The notes beneath the pieces are model-generated. The model saw only the letters and a program-made list of their open reading frames with translations, searched no databases and had not been told where the DNA came from. A DNA stretch of 45,228 bases, from NCBI GenBank assembly GCA_021772615.1, contig JAJFLQ010000090.1, positions 1 through 45,228 on the forward strand, given 5' to 3'. How positions within the stretch are numbered: position 1 is the stretch's first letter; every line of letters starts with the position of its first letter. This DNA comes from Verrucomicrobiota bacterium (GTDB lineage: Bacteria > Verrucomicrobiota > Lentisphaeria > JABSQK01 > JAJFLO01). A program made the position numbers and the translations under genes. Positions 33,452-41,981 of the stretch are shown piece by piece.

Positions 33452-34962
33452 CAGCCGGCTACCGCGCGATTGAGGTTTCTGCACAACGCCTTGAGAATCG
33501 CTGTGCGTGCCCACCGTTTATCGTTGCCGGCAATAAGATGCCACGGCGCGTTGCCCGAGTTTGTGCGATGGATCATCTCGTTGGCCGCGATTTCATAGTC
33601 TTGCCAGCGCTTGCGATTACGGAAATCTTCCACTGTGATCTTGTGTTGCTTGAATGGTGTCTTCTCGCGCTCCTTGAAGCGGCGGAGCTGGGTGTCGGAA
33701 TCGATTTGAATCCAGAATTTCATCACCACAATACCGTGCTCGCAAAGCTGCGCCTCGAAGTCGTTGATCTCCTTATAGGCCCGCTGCCATTCATTTTCTG
33801 CAGCCAGGCCTTCGACACGCTCGACCAGCACGCGTCCATACCAGCTCCGGTCGAAGATGACGACACGACCGTCGCGGGGGATTTCGCGCCAGAAACGCCA
33901 GAGGTAATGTCGCGCAAGCTCATCCGGTGTTGGCGCGGCTACTGGAATAACGCGGTATATCGTCGCGTCCATGGCCGCGGTCAATCTCCGGATCACACCG
34001 CCTTTGCCGGCGGCGTCCCACCCTTCGAATACAAGGACACTGGACACGCCCTTCTCATAGGCACGATGGGTCAACCGATTCAATGCACGCTGCCGCTTGA
34101 ATAATTTTCGGCCGTAAGCCTGCTTAGTCTGTATACGTGACAGATCGATTTTGTCCAGGAAGGTCTTTTCCGGTGGTGAAGACACCACCTGCCGTTCCGC
34201 GACAGCTATGCCAGGCGTCACAGTCGACGCAGCCAGACGGGCCGCCATAGCTGTCCGGAGCCGGTGCGCCACCGTGAGATCGCGATGGCGCGAATCGGTA
34301 CTGTCAACAACCTGCCAGGGCGCATTTTCCGTACTTGTGTCACGCAGGATTCGCCGTACGATCTTGCGGCTGCGATCGTAATTCTCATAAATTTGACGAT
34401 CTTCGGGGTGGACGCGCCACGATTTTTTGGGATTTTTTTCCGCCGCCTTGAGGCGCTTTTCCAGTTCGCTCTTTGGTAGATGCAGCCATAGCTTTACCAG
34501 TAACGTGCCGTCATCCACAAGCGCCTGCTCGAAATTGCAGATATGGCGGATGACATTGCTGAAACCGCGGCTGCTGAGGTCGCCTTGCATACGGCGTACG
34601 ATCGATTGCGCGACCCAGCTGCGAACGAAGATATTAATCCGGCCGCGTGGAGCGAGCACGCGCCAGTAGCGCCAGAACAGCGGGCGCGCGGATTCGTCAT
34701 CCGTCGGCGCAGCAAACGCATGCACGTCCAGGTACCGTGGATCCATCCAACCGTGGAGAAGGTTCAATACCTCGCTGCACCCCACCAGGTCGTTCCCCGC
34801 GATGACGACAACCATGCTCGACCGCGACTGATGGATGTCATACTCCATTTTTAGCAAATCCAGCCGCAATTCGGCGACCAGCCGCTGATACTCGGATTTT
34901 CCGATTGTATTCGACAACAAATCTACGGCGCGCATGGCCTGTTTATCGGTTTTTTTATGCAT
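33451..34962 (-). CDS. Two-domain PPK2 (polyphosphate:AMP phosphotransferase type)
   Basis: A 503-residue protein from MHKKTDKQAMRAV, with two tandem PPK2 domains. Domain 2 has Walker A FEGWDAAGKGG (Lys320) and Walker B/lid VVIFDRSWYGRVLVERV, all intact. Domain 1 has the matching fold but AGNDLVGCSE in place of Walker A and VRSW in place of DRSWY, so it is catalytically dead. This is the known arrangement of class II PPK2, which uses polyphosphate to turn AMP into ADP. The start at 34962 is chosen over ATG 34995 because a promoter-like pair would put transcription start almost on the latter. It is the first gene of the polyphosphate locus. Confidence 0.92.
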   Translation of the reverse strand: MHKKTDKQAMRAVDLLSNTIGKSEYQRLVAELRLDLLKMEYDIHQSRSSMVVVIAGNDLVGCSEVLNLLHGWMDPRYLDVHAFAAPTDDESARPLFWRYWRVLAPRGRINIFVRSWVAQSIVRRMQGDLSSRGFSNVIRHICNFEQALVDDGTLLVKLWLHLPKSELEKRLKAAEKNPKKSWRVHPEDRQIYENYDRSRKIVRRILRDTSTENAPWQVVDSTDSRHRDLTVAHRLRTAMAARLAASTVTPGIAVAERQVVSSPPEKTFLDKIDLSRIQTKQAYGRKLFKRQRALNRLTHRAYEKGVSSVLVFEGWDAAGKGGVIRRLTAAMDATIYRVIPVAAPTPDELARHYLWRFWREIPRDGRVVIFDRSWYGRVLVERVEGLAAENEWQRAYKEINDFEAQLCEHGIVVMKFWIQIDSDTQLRRFKEREKTPFKQHKITVEDFRNRKRWQDYEIAANEMIHRTNSGNAPWHLIAGNDKRWARTAILKALCRNLNRAVAG

Positions 34963-35319
34963 GATGTCGCCTGCGTATTCGATAGTAAGATGCATGGAGA
35001 GTCGGTTGTGTACAATACCACCATGGCGGGGCTAATCAATTGCGAGGATTCCGTAGCGGCGATGCGGTGCGAAAAACTGGCCCCGCACACACGATAAGCA
35101 ATTGACGCCACAGGGGTTTCATGTTACTGGTAGATCTTGGTAGCTGGCACGATGCGATCACGGAACGCTTGGCTGCTCACCGTTCGTTACTTCCATGTCC
35201 GTCAACCTGCTCGGCCGCGGATCAGACTGGTGCATATCAGTGGATTCCCGGCCGATCCGGCCGCACCCTGTGGCCGTATTCCGTTCGCGGGGTTACAACG
35301 CGGTTTACACACATGACTT
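34963..35319. other. Divergent intergenic region, polyphosphate locus / response regulator
   Basis: 357 bases. It holds the promoter candidate for the polyphosphate genes and an inverted pair TCAATTGC (35036-35043) / GCAATTGA (35098-35105). A 69-codon frame from 35121 overlaps the response-regulator start and has no recognisable content, so I call no gene. Confidence 0.45.
35012..35039 (-). promoter_or_regulatory. Candidate sigma-70 promoter of the polyphosphate locus
   Basis: On the minus strand TTGATT (35039-35034) and TATTGT (35017-35012) are separated by 16 bases. Transcription would start near 35000-35005, giving a leader of about 40 bases to the ATG at 34962. Seen by eye only. Confidence 0.4.
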
Positions 35320-36078
35320 ATGGCCGATAAGAAGCACATACTCGTCGTTGACGACAGCAGTCACAGCCGGCTGCTGTTGCGGACGATACTGGCGAAGGAA
35401 GGTTTCGAGGTCACCGAAGCCGGCGATGGCGAAGCGGCGTTGGACGTCATTGAGAGCAGCGCGCCCGATCTGATCCTGCTCGATCTGATGATGCCCGGTA
35501 TGAGCGGCGAAGACTTGCTGGTAGAGATTCGCAACCGATCGGAATCTAAAAACCTTCCTGTGATCGTCGTGACGGCAGACAAAGGGCAGATGTCTTTCGT
35601 CAAGATCCGCCTGCTCGGAGCGATGGGCTATTTGACCAAGCCAATCAACAACAAGACGCTTGTCGAGAAGGTAAATGCCTGCCTGGAAATCCTCGCCGTG
35701 CCGGACGGTGATTTGTCGCATCAGCGCGAGGAATATGTCCGCCTGATCCTCAAGAAACACGACAATCTTTTCAAGCCCAATTTTCTGCGGCTCGTCGCCA
35801 ATCTGGTGTACATCCGGAATCTCACGGAAGAAAAGATCCGACTGCCAGACTGTGACGACGTTGTCAGCATGCTGGCAAGGGTGATCCGTGCGTACATCAA
35901 GACGCGTCGATACCGGGAATATTTCAAGTACAATGTGAGTAGGGCCGACGACGTGAGCCCTACAGCAATCGTCGAAGAGTACCTCAGTCTTGCTCGTGAG
36001 CAATGTGATAAAATTTTCGACGACTCGTCGATCTGTGATGACATCTCAAGCAGAATGAAAGCAAAATCCGATGAATAA
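35320..36078 (+). CDS. Response regulator with unassigned C-terminal domain
   Basis: A 252-residue protein. The receiver domain (5-125) has the acidic pair Asp11-Asp12 in LVVDDS, the phosphoacceptor Asp55 in LILLDLMMPGMSG, VVTADK and the conserved Lys in YLTKPIN. The remaining ~125 residues are mostly helical (REEYVRLILKKHDNLFKP, CDDVVSMLARVIRAYIKT, AREQCDKIFDD) and match no output domain I recognise; no helix-turn-helix, GGDEF or kinase motif is seen. It may act by protein contact. No kinase is adjacent. It is divergent from the polyphosphate locus, so regulation of those genes is possible but untested. Confidence 0.88.
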   Translation: MADKKHILVVDDSSHSRLLLRTILAKEGFEVTEAGDGEAALDVIESSAPDLILLDLMMPGMSGEDLLVEIRNRSESKNLPVIVVTADKGQMSFVKIRLLGAMGYLTKPINNKTLVEKVNACLEILAVPDGDLSHQREEYVRLILKKHDNLFKPNFLRLVANLVYIRNLTEEKIRLPDCDDVVSMLARVIRAYIKTRRYREYFKYNVSRADDVSPTAIVEEYLSLAREQCDKIFDDSSICDDISSRMKAKSDE

Positions 36079-36147
36079 CGCATGGCCGAATGATTTGAAA
36101 AACCCGATATGCCACGGCACAGTCTACGTCCTTTCGGAGACGGCATT

Positions 36148-37155
36148 ATGAGCAAGACCTACAATGTGGCAATCGCCGGGGCGACCGGGGCGGTGGGGCA
36201 GGAAATGATTCGGACGCTGGAGAAGCGCGCATTTCCCGTGGCCGAGTTGCGTCTGCTGGCGTCATCGCGATCGGCAGGCCGTTTCATGACGTTCAGAGGC
36301 GAGAGCATACCTGTCGGCGTTCTGGACCATGATTCTTTCGAGGGCATCGATTTCGCGCTCTTCAGCGCCGGCGGCAGTCGGTCCCTGGAGTACGCGCCGG
36401 CAGCAGTACGCGCCGGCGCTATCGTGATCGATAACTCGAGTGCATATCGTATGGACCCGGCCGTACCGCTTGTCGTGCCGGAGGTGAATCCAGAGGACGT
36501 CACGGATCACGATGGCATCATCGCAAATCCCAATTGTACGACTATTATCATGCTTGTGGCGCTGCAGCCGCTCCATCAGCTATCCCCGATCCGACGCATC
36601 ATCGTGAGCACCTACCAGAGCGCCAGCGGCGCCGGCGCACAGGCGATGGAAGAGTTGCAGAATCAGACCGAAGAGGTGCTCCAGAACCAGGCGGTGACCA
36701 AGTCTGCGTTTCCGCATCAGATTGCTTTCAACTTGTTCAGCCACAACAGCACGATTGATGACAGCGGTTATTGCGAGGAAGAGCGGAAGATGGTGTATGA
36801 GACCCGCAAGATTCTTCACGACGACACCATCAGAGTTTGTCCCACGACCGTGCGCGTGCCGGTTCTACGTGCGCATTCCGAGGCTATTGTTATCGAGCAG
36901 GATCGAAAAATCTCAGTAGAAGAGGCGAGGGCGGTTCTGGCAAAGGCACCCGGTGTTGTGGTAGTCGATGATCCGGTCGCCAATCATTTTCCGATGCCGG
37001 TCGAGGTGACGGGCACGGACGACGTGGCCGTTGGCCGCATTCGTGATGACCTGAGCCACGAAAATGGGCTAGCCTTGTTTGCGTGCGGCGATCAGTTGCT
37101 CAAAGGCGCGGCATTGAACGCGGTTCAGATAGCGGAACTCCTGGTCGCGTCGTAG
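36148..37155 (+). CDS. asd: Aspartate-semialdehyde dehydrogenase
   Basis: A 335-residue enzyme that reduces aspartyl phosphate to the semialdehyde, feeding lysine/diaminopimelate, threonine and methionine. The NADP-binding GATGAVGQEM (11-20), ASSRSAGR, FSAGGSRSLEYAP and the active site ANPNCTT (Cys130) are intact. STYQSASGAG (about 162-171) and HNSTIDDSGYCEEERKMV follow the usual order. GGAGACGG lies upstream of the ATG at 36148; an earlier in-frame ATG at 36109 is unlikely. It stands alone. Confidence 0.96.
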   Translation: MSKTYNVAIAGATGAVGQEMIRTLEKRAFPVAELRLLASSRSAGRFMTFRGESIPVGVLDHDSFEGIDFALFSAGGSRSLEYAPAAVRAGAIVIDNSSAYRMDPAVPLVVPEVNPEDVTDHDGIIANPNCTTIIMLVALQPLHQLSPIRRIIVSTYQSASGAGAQAMEELQNQTEEVLQNQAVTKSAFPHQIAFNLFSHNSTIDDSGYCEEERKMVYETRKILHDDTIRVCPTTVRVPVLRAHSEAIVIEQDRKISVEEARAVLAKAPGVVVVDDPVANHFPMPVEVTGTDDVAVGRIRDDLSHENGLALFACGDQLLKGAALNAVQIAELLVAS

Positions 37156-37168
37156 CTGCCGCTATCAT

Positions 37169-37186
37169 CCGCACGCGGGTGTGCGG
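37169..37186 (+). terminator. Weak hairpin after asd
   Basis: CCGCAC and GTGCGG form a perfect 6-bp stem around GCGGGT, starting 13 bases after the asd stop. Only TTGA follows, without a U-run, so it may pause or help end transcription but is not a textbook terminator. Confidence 0.3.
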
Positions 37187-37316
37187 TTGACAATTGCAAT
37201 GGATCAATAAGGCACAGGTATTCGTCGGTACACTGCCGCCCAAGTAGCAGCCTGGCGGGCTCCCGGCCGGTTCTCCACCACCAGCAACTCAACCCAGCCC
37301 AACCCGTCGGGTTCCA

Positions 37317-38153
37317 ATGGCGTATACCGAAAATCCCGTTTTGTACCGCAGCGCCGCTTTCCGTGGCATGATGGAACCCGACACCGGTGTATCGCGGTGG
37401 ATTGCCGCCGGGAATTCGCCGGATCAGCTCATGCACGGGAATGTCACGGTGATTAAACGCGACAAACGGGTTGTCACGGCTGTCGCACGGCTGCCCACTG
37501 ATGGCCATAACGACTCCTGCACGGTATTGGTCAAGCGGTTTCGACACAAGGCATTGTGGCGCGCCGTGTATGCGCCCCTCGGACGGCACCGTGCACAGCG
37601 GGTCTGGCAGATGTCGCGGACCTTGAGGCATCTGGACGTCCCGGTTCCGCAGCCAATCGCATATTTCGTTAAACGCCGCGGAAGAAGGTGGGGCACCAGC
37701 TATTATCTTTGTGAGTATCTCATTGGGGTCGAAAACCTCTTCGATAGTGTAACACGGGACAACGACGCATTTGAACGAATGTCGGACAACGGCCTCCTCG
37801 CCGTTATCATGCGGGCCATCGCCTGTATGCACGCAAACGGTATCACTCACGGCGATCTCAAATGGGTGAATATTCTGGTAGACACCGACAATACGGCTGC
37901 CTGGTTTGTCGATCTGGACGGTACAAAAGAACACGGCGTATACGCGGAGCGACGGGCGGCTCGCGATATGGCACGATTTGTGGTTAGCGGCTTCGAAGCC
38001 GGGTTTGCGGTCGACGTGCTCCGGCCGTTGTTGCAATGGTACTGCGAAGCGAGAAAGCTAAACCTTGTCGAATTCGAGCGAACGATGGCGTCGCGAATCA
38101 ATGTACTGGTGCGGCGGAAGCGCGGCGTTTTGAAGCAAGATGTTCGGCAATGA
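37317..38153 (+). CDS. Lipopolysaccharide core kinase-like protein (Kdo/WaaP family)
   Basis: A 278-residue protein-kinase-fold enzyme. The N-lobe lysine lies in VLVKRFRHKALWR (Lys73), and the catalytic loop is HGDLKWVNILVD (Asp180, Asn185), followed by WFVDLDGTK as the metal-binding DFG equivalent. THGDLK and YLCEYLIGVENL are typical of the Kdo/WaaP/RIO-like kinases that phosphorylate lipid A core sugars. A second Met cluster at 37368 could be the start. The 3' end overlaps the convergent SGNH gene by 56 bases. With lpxD in the same window an LPS role is sensible but not proven. Confidence 0.85.
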   Translation: MAYTENPVLYRSAAFRGMMEPDTGVSRWIAAGNSPDQLMHGNVTVIKRDKRVVTAVARLPTDGHNDSCTVLVKRFRHKALWRAVYAPLGRHRAQRVWQMSRTLRHLDVPVPQPIAYFVKRRGRRWGTSYYLCEYLIGVENLFDSVTRDNDAFERMSDNGLLAVIMRAIACMHANGITHGDLKWVNILVDTDNTAAWFVDLDGTKEHGVYAERRAARDMARFVVSGFEAGFAVDVLRPLLQWYCEARKLNLVEFERTMASRINVLVRRKRGVLKQDVRQ

Positions 38154-39801
38154 TCGCCGCTGTAACCGCGTTACCTTTTTCATTCCAGTGCCCGTCAAAA
38201 AGCCAATAGCCACGATTATAATTCTCGCGATATTGTGACAGGTCGATATACGGCACTTTCCCCTCGAGCTTCTCCGAGATTGCGGCAACCATCGCCGGAC
38301 CTCGTCCATCATTTGGGCCGATTCCACGCAGCGGTTCCCAGTACGCCTGAAACGTGGCATCAGCGTGGGTTGCTACAGGAATAAACACCACAGTTAGATC
38401 CACACCGCGTGACACCGCGACGTCGTGGAACTCGCAGAGCAGGGCAACGTAATTATCCGATGCCGTATCTACCCGATCCGGCCTCACTGTTTTGCGCTCA
38501 ATCTCGCCATAGGTCGCTGTGACGACAGACCGCATCAAACTCCCCAGAGATTCCGGACACGTGATGATAGCGTCGACGAAACCAGCGTCGAGCGACTGCA
38601 ATAGCGTATGGAACTCCTTGGCAGCGGCGTTGCGGCAATAGTTCTCGGCAATAAAGTCGGCAATCTTCTCCAGACGTACGCCAATCGGCTCTTCGTAAAT
38701 CGCATTGTATTGGTGTTTTAAAGTTTCTGTATCTACATGCGCACACCGTTGTTTTTCCTCGCGATGGGCCTTTTTCGCCGCCTTAAGTCGATCGGAAATA
38801 TTTTCGCGTGCATTTAGCAGACGGCACACGGTATTCGGCGCCGCACGCGCGGTGAACGATGTTCCCGGATCCTGTGCGTACGCCAACGACGTGAGATAAA
38901 AAAGGTCTATATCACGCGCATTCGGAATATACCGGCCTGTCGCGCGCACAAAGTCAGCTCGTGAAACGTATGAGCGATTGAACGCGTCCGACTTCATTAC
39001 CACATCGATTACACTGCTGTGGATGCCGAACTCACGTAACCGGTCGATAGCAGTTTGTGTGATACTGAACATGGGATGGCGGTACGGCGCATACTGGTAT
39101 CGCGTGCTAAGGTCATTCCCGGAGTAGATGAAGATCATGATCTCCTCCGGCGCCGTATCAAACGCGAATTCGTAGAATTTGTGGCGATAATCTGTTTCCG
39201 GTCCCGTATCGTCTTTTGAAAGATTTCGTATCGTCGTCGTATGTCCCAGGGACTGTAATGTTTCGGACACCCGCCCTGCAAGTGGCTTGGTTGTCCGGGT
39301 TTCCAGAAACGAATCGCCAATGAAAACAACGTTTGAATGTCCTGATTCAGCGGATTCCAAGGTGTCGATCCATCCAAGATAATCGCCTTGTTTGGACGTT
39401 TGCACGCCGCAAAACACCTCACCATTGTCATTCAATCTACGATCGAGCTGTTGCTGCAGCGATATCTGGAACCGCGAATAGCGGTGTACGGCGGGAAAGG
39501 CGACTTCGATCACAAGCAGGAACATTCCTGCGAATAGACACGCAATTACCATCGCAAAAACAGACTGTAGTCGACTCTTCCGACGACTCACCAACAGCCC
39601 GAGAGCCACTGCAATAGCACCTGCAGCGAGCAACTGAACCACCACCAGCAACCCTTTTTCGCTCGAAATCAAAGCCGTGAGAGGCTGCGACGCGAGAAGC
39701 TGTGAGATTTGGATATCGACGGCGATCAGTAATATGATCAAGGGATATGGCAACCAGAACACGTTGCTTTCCGCCAGATTGAGCATGGTTTGTTTTGTCA
39801 T
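38098..39801 (-). CDS. Membrane-anchored SGNH/GDSL-type hydrolase
   Basis: A 567-residue protein. Three hydrophobic segments lie at about 16-36, 48-70 and 80-102; the rest is presumably periplasmic. SGNH block I is VVFIGDSFLETR (Ser164), a block with IYSGNDLS (about 235) provides the Asn, and WLFDGHWNEKGN near residue 540 provides the Asp-His pair. A ~150-residue helical insert lies in between. The layout is like envelope polysaccharide acetyl-esterases or transferases (AlgJ/AlgX-like), so O-acetyl removal or transfer on a surface glycan is plausible. It is convergent with the Kdo-kinase-like gene, their ends sharing 56 bases. Confidence 0.82.
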   Translation of the reverse strand: MTKQTMLNLAESNVFWLPYPLIILLIAVDIQISQLLASQPLTALISSEKGLLVVVQLLAAGAIAVALGLLVSRRKSRLQSVFAMVIACLFAGMFLLVIEVAFPAVHRYSRFQISLQQQLDRRLNDNGEVFCGVQTSKQGDYLGWIDTLESAESGHSNVVFIGDSFLETRTTKPLAGRVSETLQSLGHTTTIRNLSKDDTGPETDYRHKFYEFAFDTAPEEIMIFIYSGNDLSTRYQYAPYRHPMFSITQTAIDRLREFGIHSSVIDVVMKSDAFNRSYVSRADFVRATGRYIPNARDIDLFYLTSLAYAQDPGTSFTARAAPNTVCRLLNARENISDRLKAAKKAHREEKQRCAHVDTETLKHQYNAIYEEPIGVRLEKIADFIAENYCRNAAAKEFHTLLQSLDAGFVDAIITCPESLGSLMRSVVTATYGEIERKTVRPDRVDTASDNYVALLCEFHDVAVSRGVDLTVVFIPVATHADATFQAYWEPLRGIGPNDGRGPAMVAAISEKLEGKVPYIDLSQYRENYNRGYWLFDGHWNEKGNAVTAAIIAEHLASKRRASAAPVH

Positions 39802-39930
39802 CGATAATATCCGTTCAGTGCATCGCGTTCACGTCGTCCAGGACGCGTGGGTAGAGACGGACAATATACCGCAAAAAACCAACATCATAAGCCCGTTCCC
39901 ATGTCTTCCGCGGAGCCATAGTTACGTCGC

Positions 39931-39944
39931 ATAATATATATTAT
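39931..39944. promoter_or_regulatory. AT-rich palindrome upstream of the REC-kinase gene
   Basis: ATAATATATATTAT is a perfect 14-bp palindrome in the AT-rich 268-base gap between divergent genes. It could be part of a promoter or a binding site. The evidence is composition and symmetry only. Confidence 0.3.
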
Positions 39945-40069
39945 GTATAATTAAGCTGGCGGTTTATTTGCTGGTTGTTGTTTTGTATATCACTGTGTAT
40001 GTTGAAGTTATGATATCTGTTGATAACTTTGTCTGGATATTCTGTTAATAAGCTGTTTATTCATCTGCT

Positions 40070-41383
40070 ATGGGACAACAACGCATACTGATTGTGGACG
40101 ATGACGAGTTGATGCGCCTGGCTTTGACGCGCTTGCTGGAAAAACACGGCTATGACACAGCGGTTGCGGCGAACGGTCACGAAGCGCTGATTGCAATCAG
40201 CGTCGGCGGTTTCGATCTGGTTATCTCCGATATTCGGATGCCGGGAATGTCCGGGATGGATCTGTTATCGAAGCTGTCGATGGATTACCCGCGATTGCCG
40301 GTAATTTTGATGACGGCGAAAGCGAGTGTCGAGGATGCTGTGGCGAGCATAAAGATCGGAGCGGCCGATTATATCACCAAGCCTTTCGATACCGTCAAGA
40401 TCATTGATACAGTACGAAAGGTGCTGTTGCGTCGGCGGCATCCAACCATACGGTCATTGGATGAAACACTGGCAATGCCGGGAACGTCGTGCAGAATCAG
40501 TGGATATCGCGTGGTTTGCAAAATCGGCGAAGGCAATATGGGCGGCGTATATCGCGTGACAAAGGCGGGTGACGCGACGCCGCTGGCGCTAAAAGTGATG
40601 AAACGGTATGGCCTTACGGAAGAACGAAATACGGCAGCCGTGAAGCGTTTCATGAACGAAGTTATGAGTTATCGGCAAGTCGACCATCCCAACGTGGTCC
40701 GAATTCTGGACCATGGTTTCATCGAATCCGATAACGTACCGTATATCGTGATGGAATTTATTGCCGGGAAGACATTGAACCATGTTGGGCATCGGAATGT
40801 GCTGGACTATACGACGAAGTCACGCATCCTGAAGCAGATAGCCGCTGCGTTGACGGCGATACATGAGCACGGTATTATTCACCGTGATCTCAAGCCAACC
40901 AATATTATCGTAACCGCCGATCACGACGTGAAGTTGATGGATTTTGGTATCGCCAGGATGCCCAACTCTGACATGACGACAACGTCCAAATTAATAGGTA
41001 CGCCGATATATCTGTCTCCTGAATCCTACTTGACGGCGAAAGTTGATGCTGCTTCGGACATCTTTTCTCTGGGCACGCTGGCATATGAATTTCTGCTGGG
41101 ACAGCGGCCATTCGCGGGTAACACGCTTCCAGACCTTGCAGAGGCCATTCGCACATCCAACCCCATGCGGCCGCAACGGCTGCGTGCGGATTTTCCCGCC
41201 GCGCTGGAAGTGATTTTGGCGCAACTCCTGCAAAAGCAACCTATTCGGCGGCCGGACGCCGCCAGTGTCACAGAGTCCCTGGCGGCGTTCGTTGAGTCTG
41301 CAGCGGCACATGACGTCGACGGCACGGCTTCGCCGACGCCCTCCCCTGTGGCAACCGTCTTCAATGATAGCGTCACGACGTAA
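40070..41383 (+). CDS. Response-regulator receiver fused to Ser/Thr protein kinase
   Basis: A 437-residue fusion. Receiver domain 3-123: LIVDDDE, phosphoacceptor Asp54 in VISDIRMPGMSG, LMTAKAS, Lys in YITKPFD. A Hanks-type kinase occupies about 143-405: glycine loop GEGNMGGVY, LALKVMKR with the ATP lysine, HRDLKPTNII (about 270-279), LMDFGIARM and SPES in place of APE. All catalytic residues are present. No transmembrane or PASTA region follows, so it is soluble. It joins two-component input to Ser/Thr phosphorylation output. The start ATG 40070 lacks a clear ribosome site. The NtrC-like receiver suggests a histidine kinase partner elsewhere. Confidence 0.92.
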   Translation: MGQQRILIVDDDELMRLALTRLLEKHGYDTAVAANGHEALIAISVGGFDLVISDIRMPGMSGMDLLSKLSMDYPRLPVILMTAKASVEDAVASIKIGAADYITKPFDTVKIIDTVRKVLLRRRHPTIRSLDETLAMPGTSCRISGYRVVCKIGEGNMGGVYRVTKAGDATPLALKVMKRYGLTEERNTAAVKRFMNEVMSYRQVDHPNVVRILDHGFIESDNVPYIVMEFIAGKTLNHVGHRNVLDYTTKSRILKQIAAALTAIHEHGIIHRDLKPTNIIVTADHDVKLMDFGIARMPNSDMTTTSKLIGTPIYLSPESYLTAKVDAASDIFSLGTLAYEFLLGQRPFAGNTLPDLAEAIRTSNPMRPQRLRADFPAALEVILAQLLQKQPIRRPDAASVTESLAAFVESAAAHDVDGTASPTPSPVATVFNDSVTT

Positions 41384-41411
41384 TCCTGACTAGACGGTGG
41401 CAGCCAGGTTG

Positions 41412-41789
41412 CTAGAAGGGGATATTATCTCCGCCCTCGGCGTTTATCGAGTCCATCTCCTCGGCGATATCGTCTTCTGTTACGGCGCTGCCGGCTTGTT
41501 TTGTCGCCGGATTCAATGCTACAATTCGCCACGGCTGCAACGACACAAAATAGCGTGGGTCGCCATCATTACCGGTCCATTTGCGACCGCGAATATCGAA
41601 GTGCACGGTGATCTCATCACCGATTTCGAATTCGTCAATGAGATTGCAACGATCCTGGATACATTCGAATTTTATGAAATCAGGGTACTGCGGATTGTCA
41701 CCGGACTCGGTTACGAATTCACGCTTTCGGAAGCGCTCCGAAACCTGCGTCATCTCGAATTTCTCAATTAATTTGCCGTTTATCTCCAT
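41412..41789 (-). CDS. DUF3127 protein with SSB-like C-terminal tip
   Basis: A 125-residue protein. MEINGKLIEKFEM, FRKREFVTES, YPDFIKFECI, FEIGDEITVHFDIRGRKW and YFVSLQPWRIVAL trace the OB-like core of DUF3127 (1-95). An acidic linker follows, ending EGGDNIPF. Single-stranded DNA-binding proteins end in the same way (acidic residues then IPF), and that tip recruits repair and replication enzymes. GGGGAAAG lies upstream of the ATG. The gene is convergent with the REC-kinase gene, 28 bases apart. A role as an auxiliary single-strand-binding protein is inference. Confidence 0.88.
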   Translation of the reverse strand: MEINGKLIEKFEMTQVSERFRKREFVTESGDNPQYPDFIKFECIQDRCNLIDEFEIGDEITVHFDIRGRKWTGNDGDPRYFVSLQPWRIVALNPATKQAGSAVTEDDIAEEMDSINAEGGDNIPF

Positions 41790-41981
41790 AGGACACTTTC
41801 CCCGTGTTTGACGTTGATTGACGATTGTGGTATTCTTACCAGTAATAATTAACGGATAGCGGCCATCACTTTATCTGCTGTTATCCCGGATCCAACTCAA
41901 CTTGTCATACCATTACCTTGTGCCCCGTTTTTGTCTACGCTGGAATGCGGATCGCGCGCATCTTTCCGGAGTTTTTGACTT

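Noticed and set aside
33451..34962. Loss of Walker A in the first PPK2 domain as evidence of gene decay
   Set aside because: An inactive N-terminal domain is the known architecture of two-domain class II PPK2 enzymes; the second domain is intact.
35121..35330. Small 69-codon gene upstream of the response regulator
   Set aside because: It overlaps the response-regulator start, has no domain, and its composition does not resemble neighbouring genes.
37125..38036. 303-codon minus-strand frame opposite the Kdo-kinase-like gene
   Set aside because: The plus strand has intact kinase motifs; the antisense product has no recognisable content.
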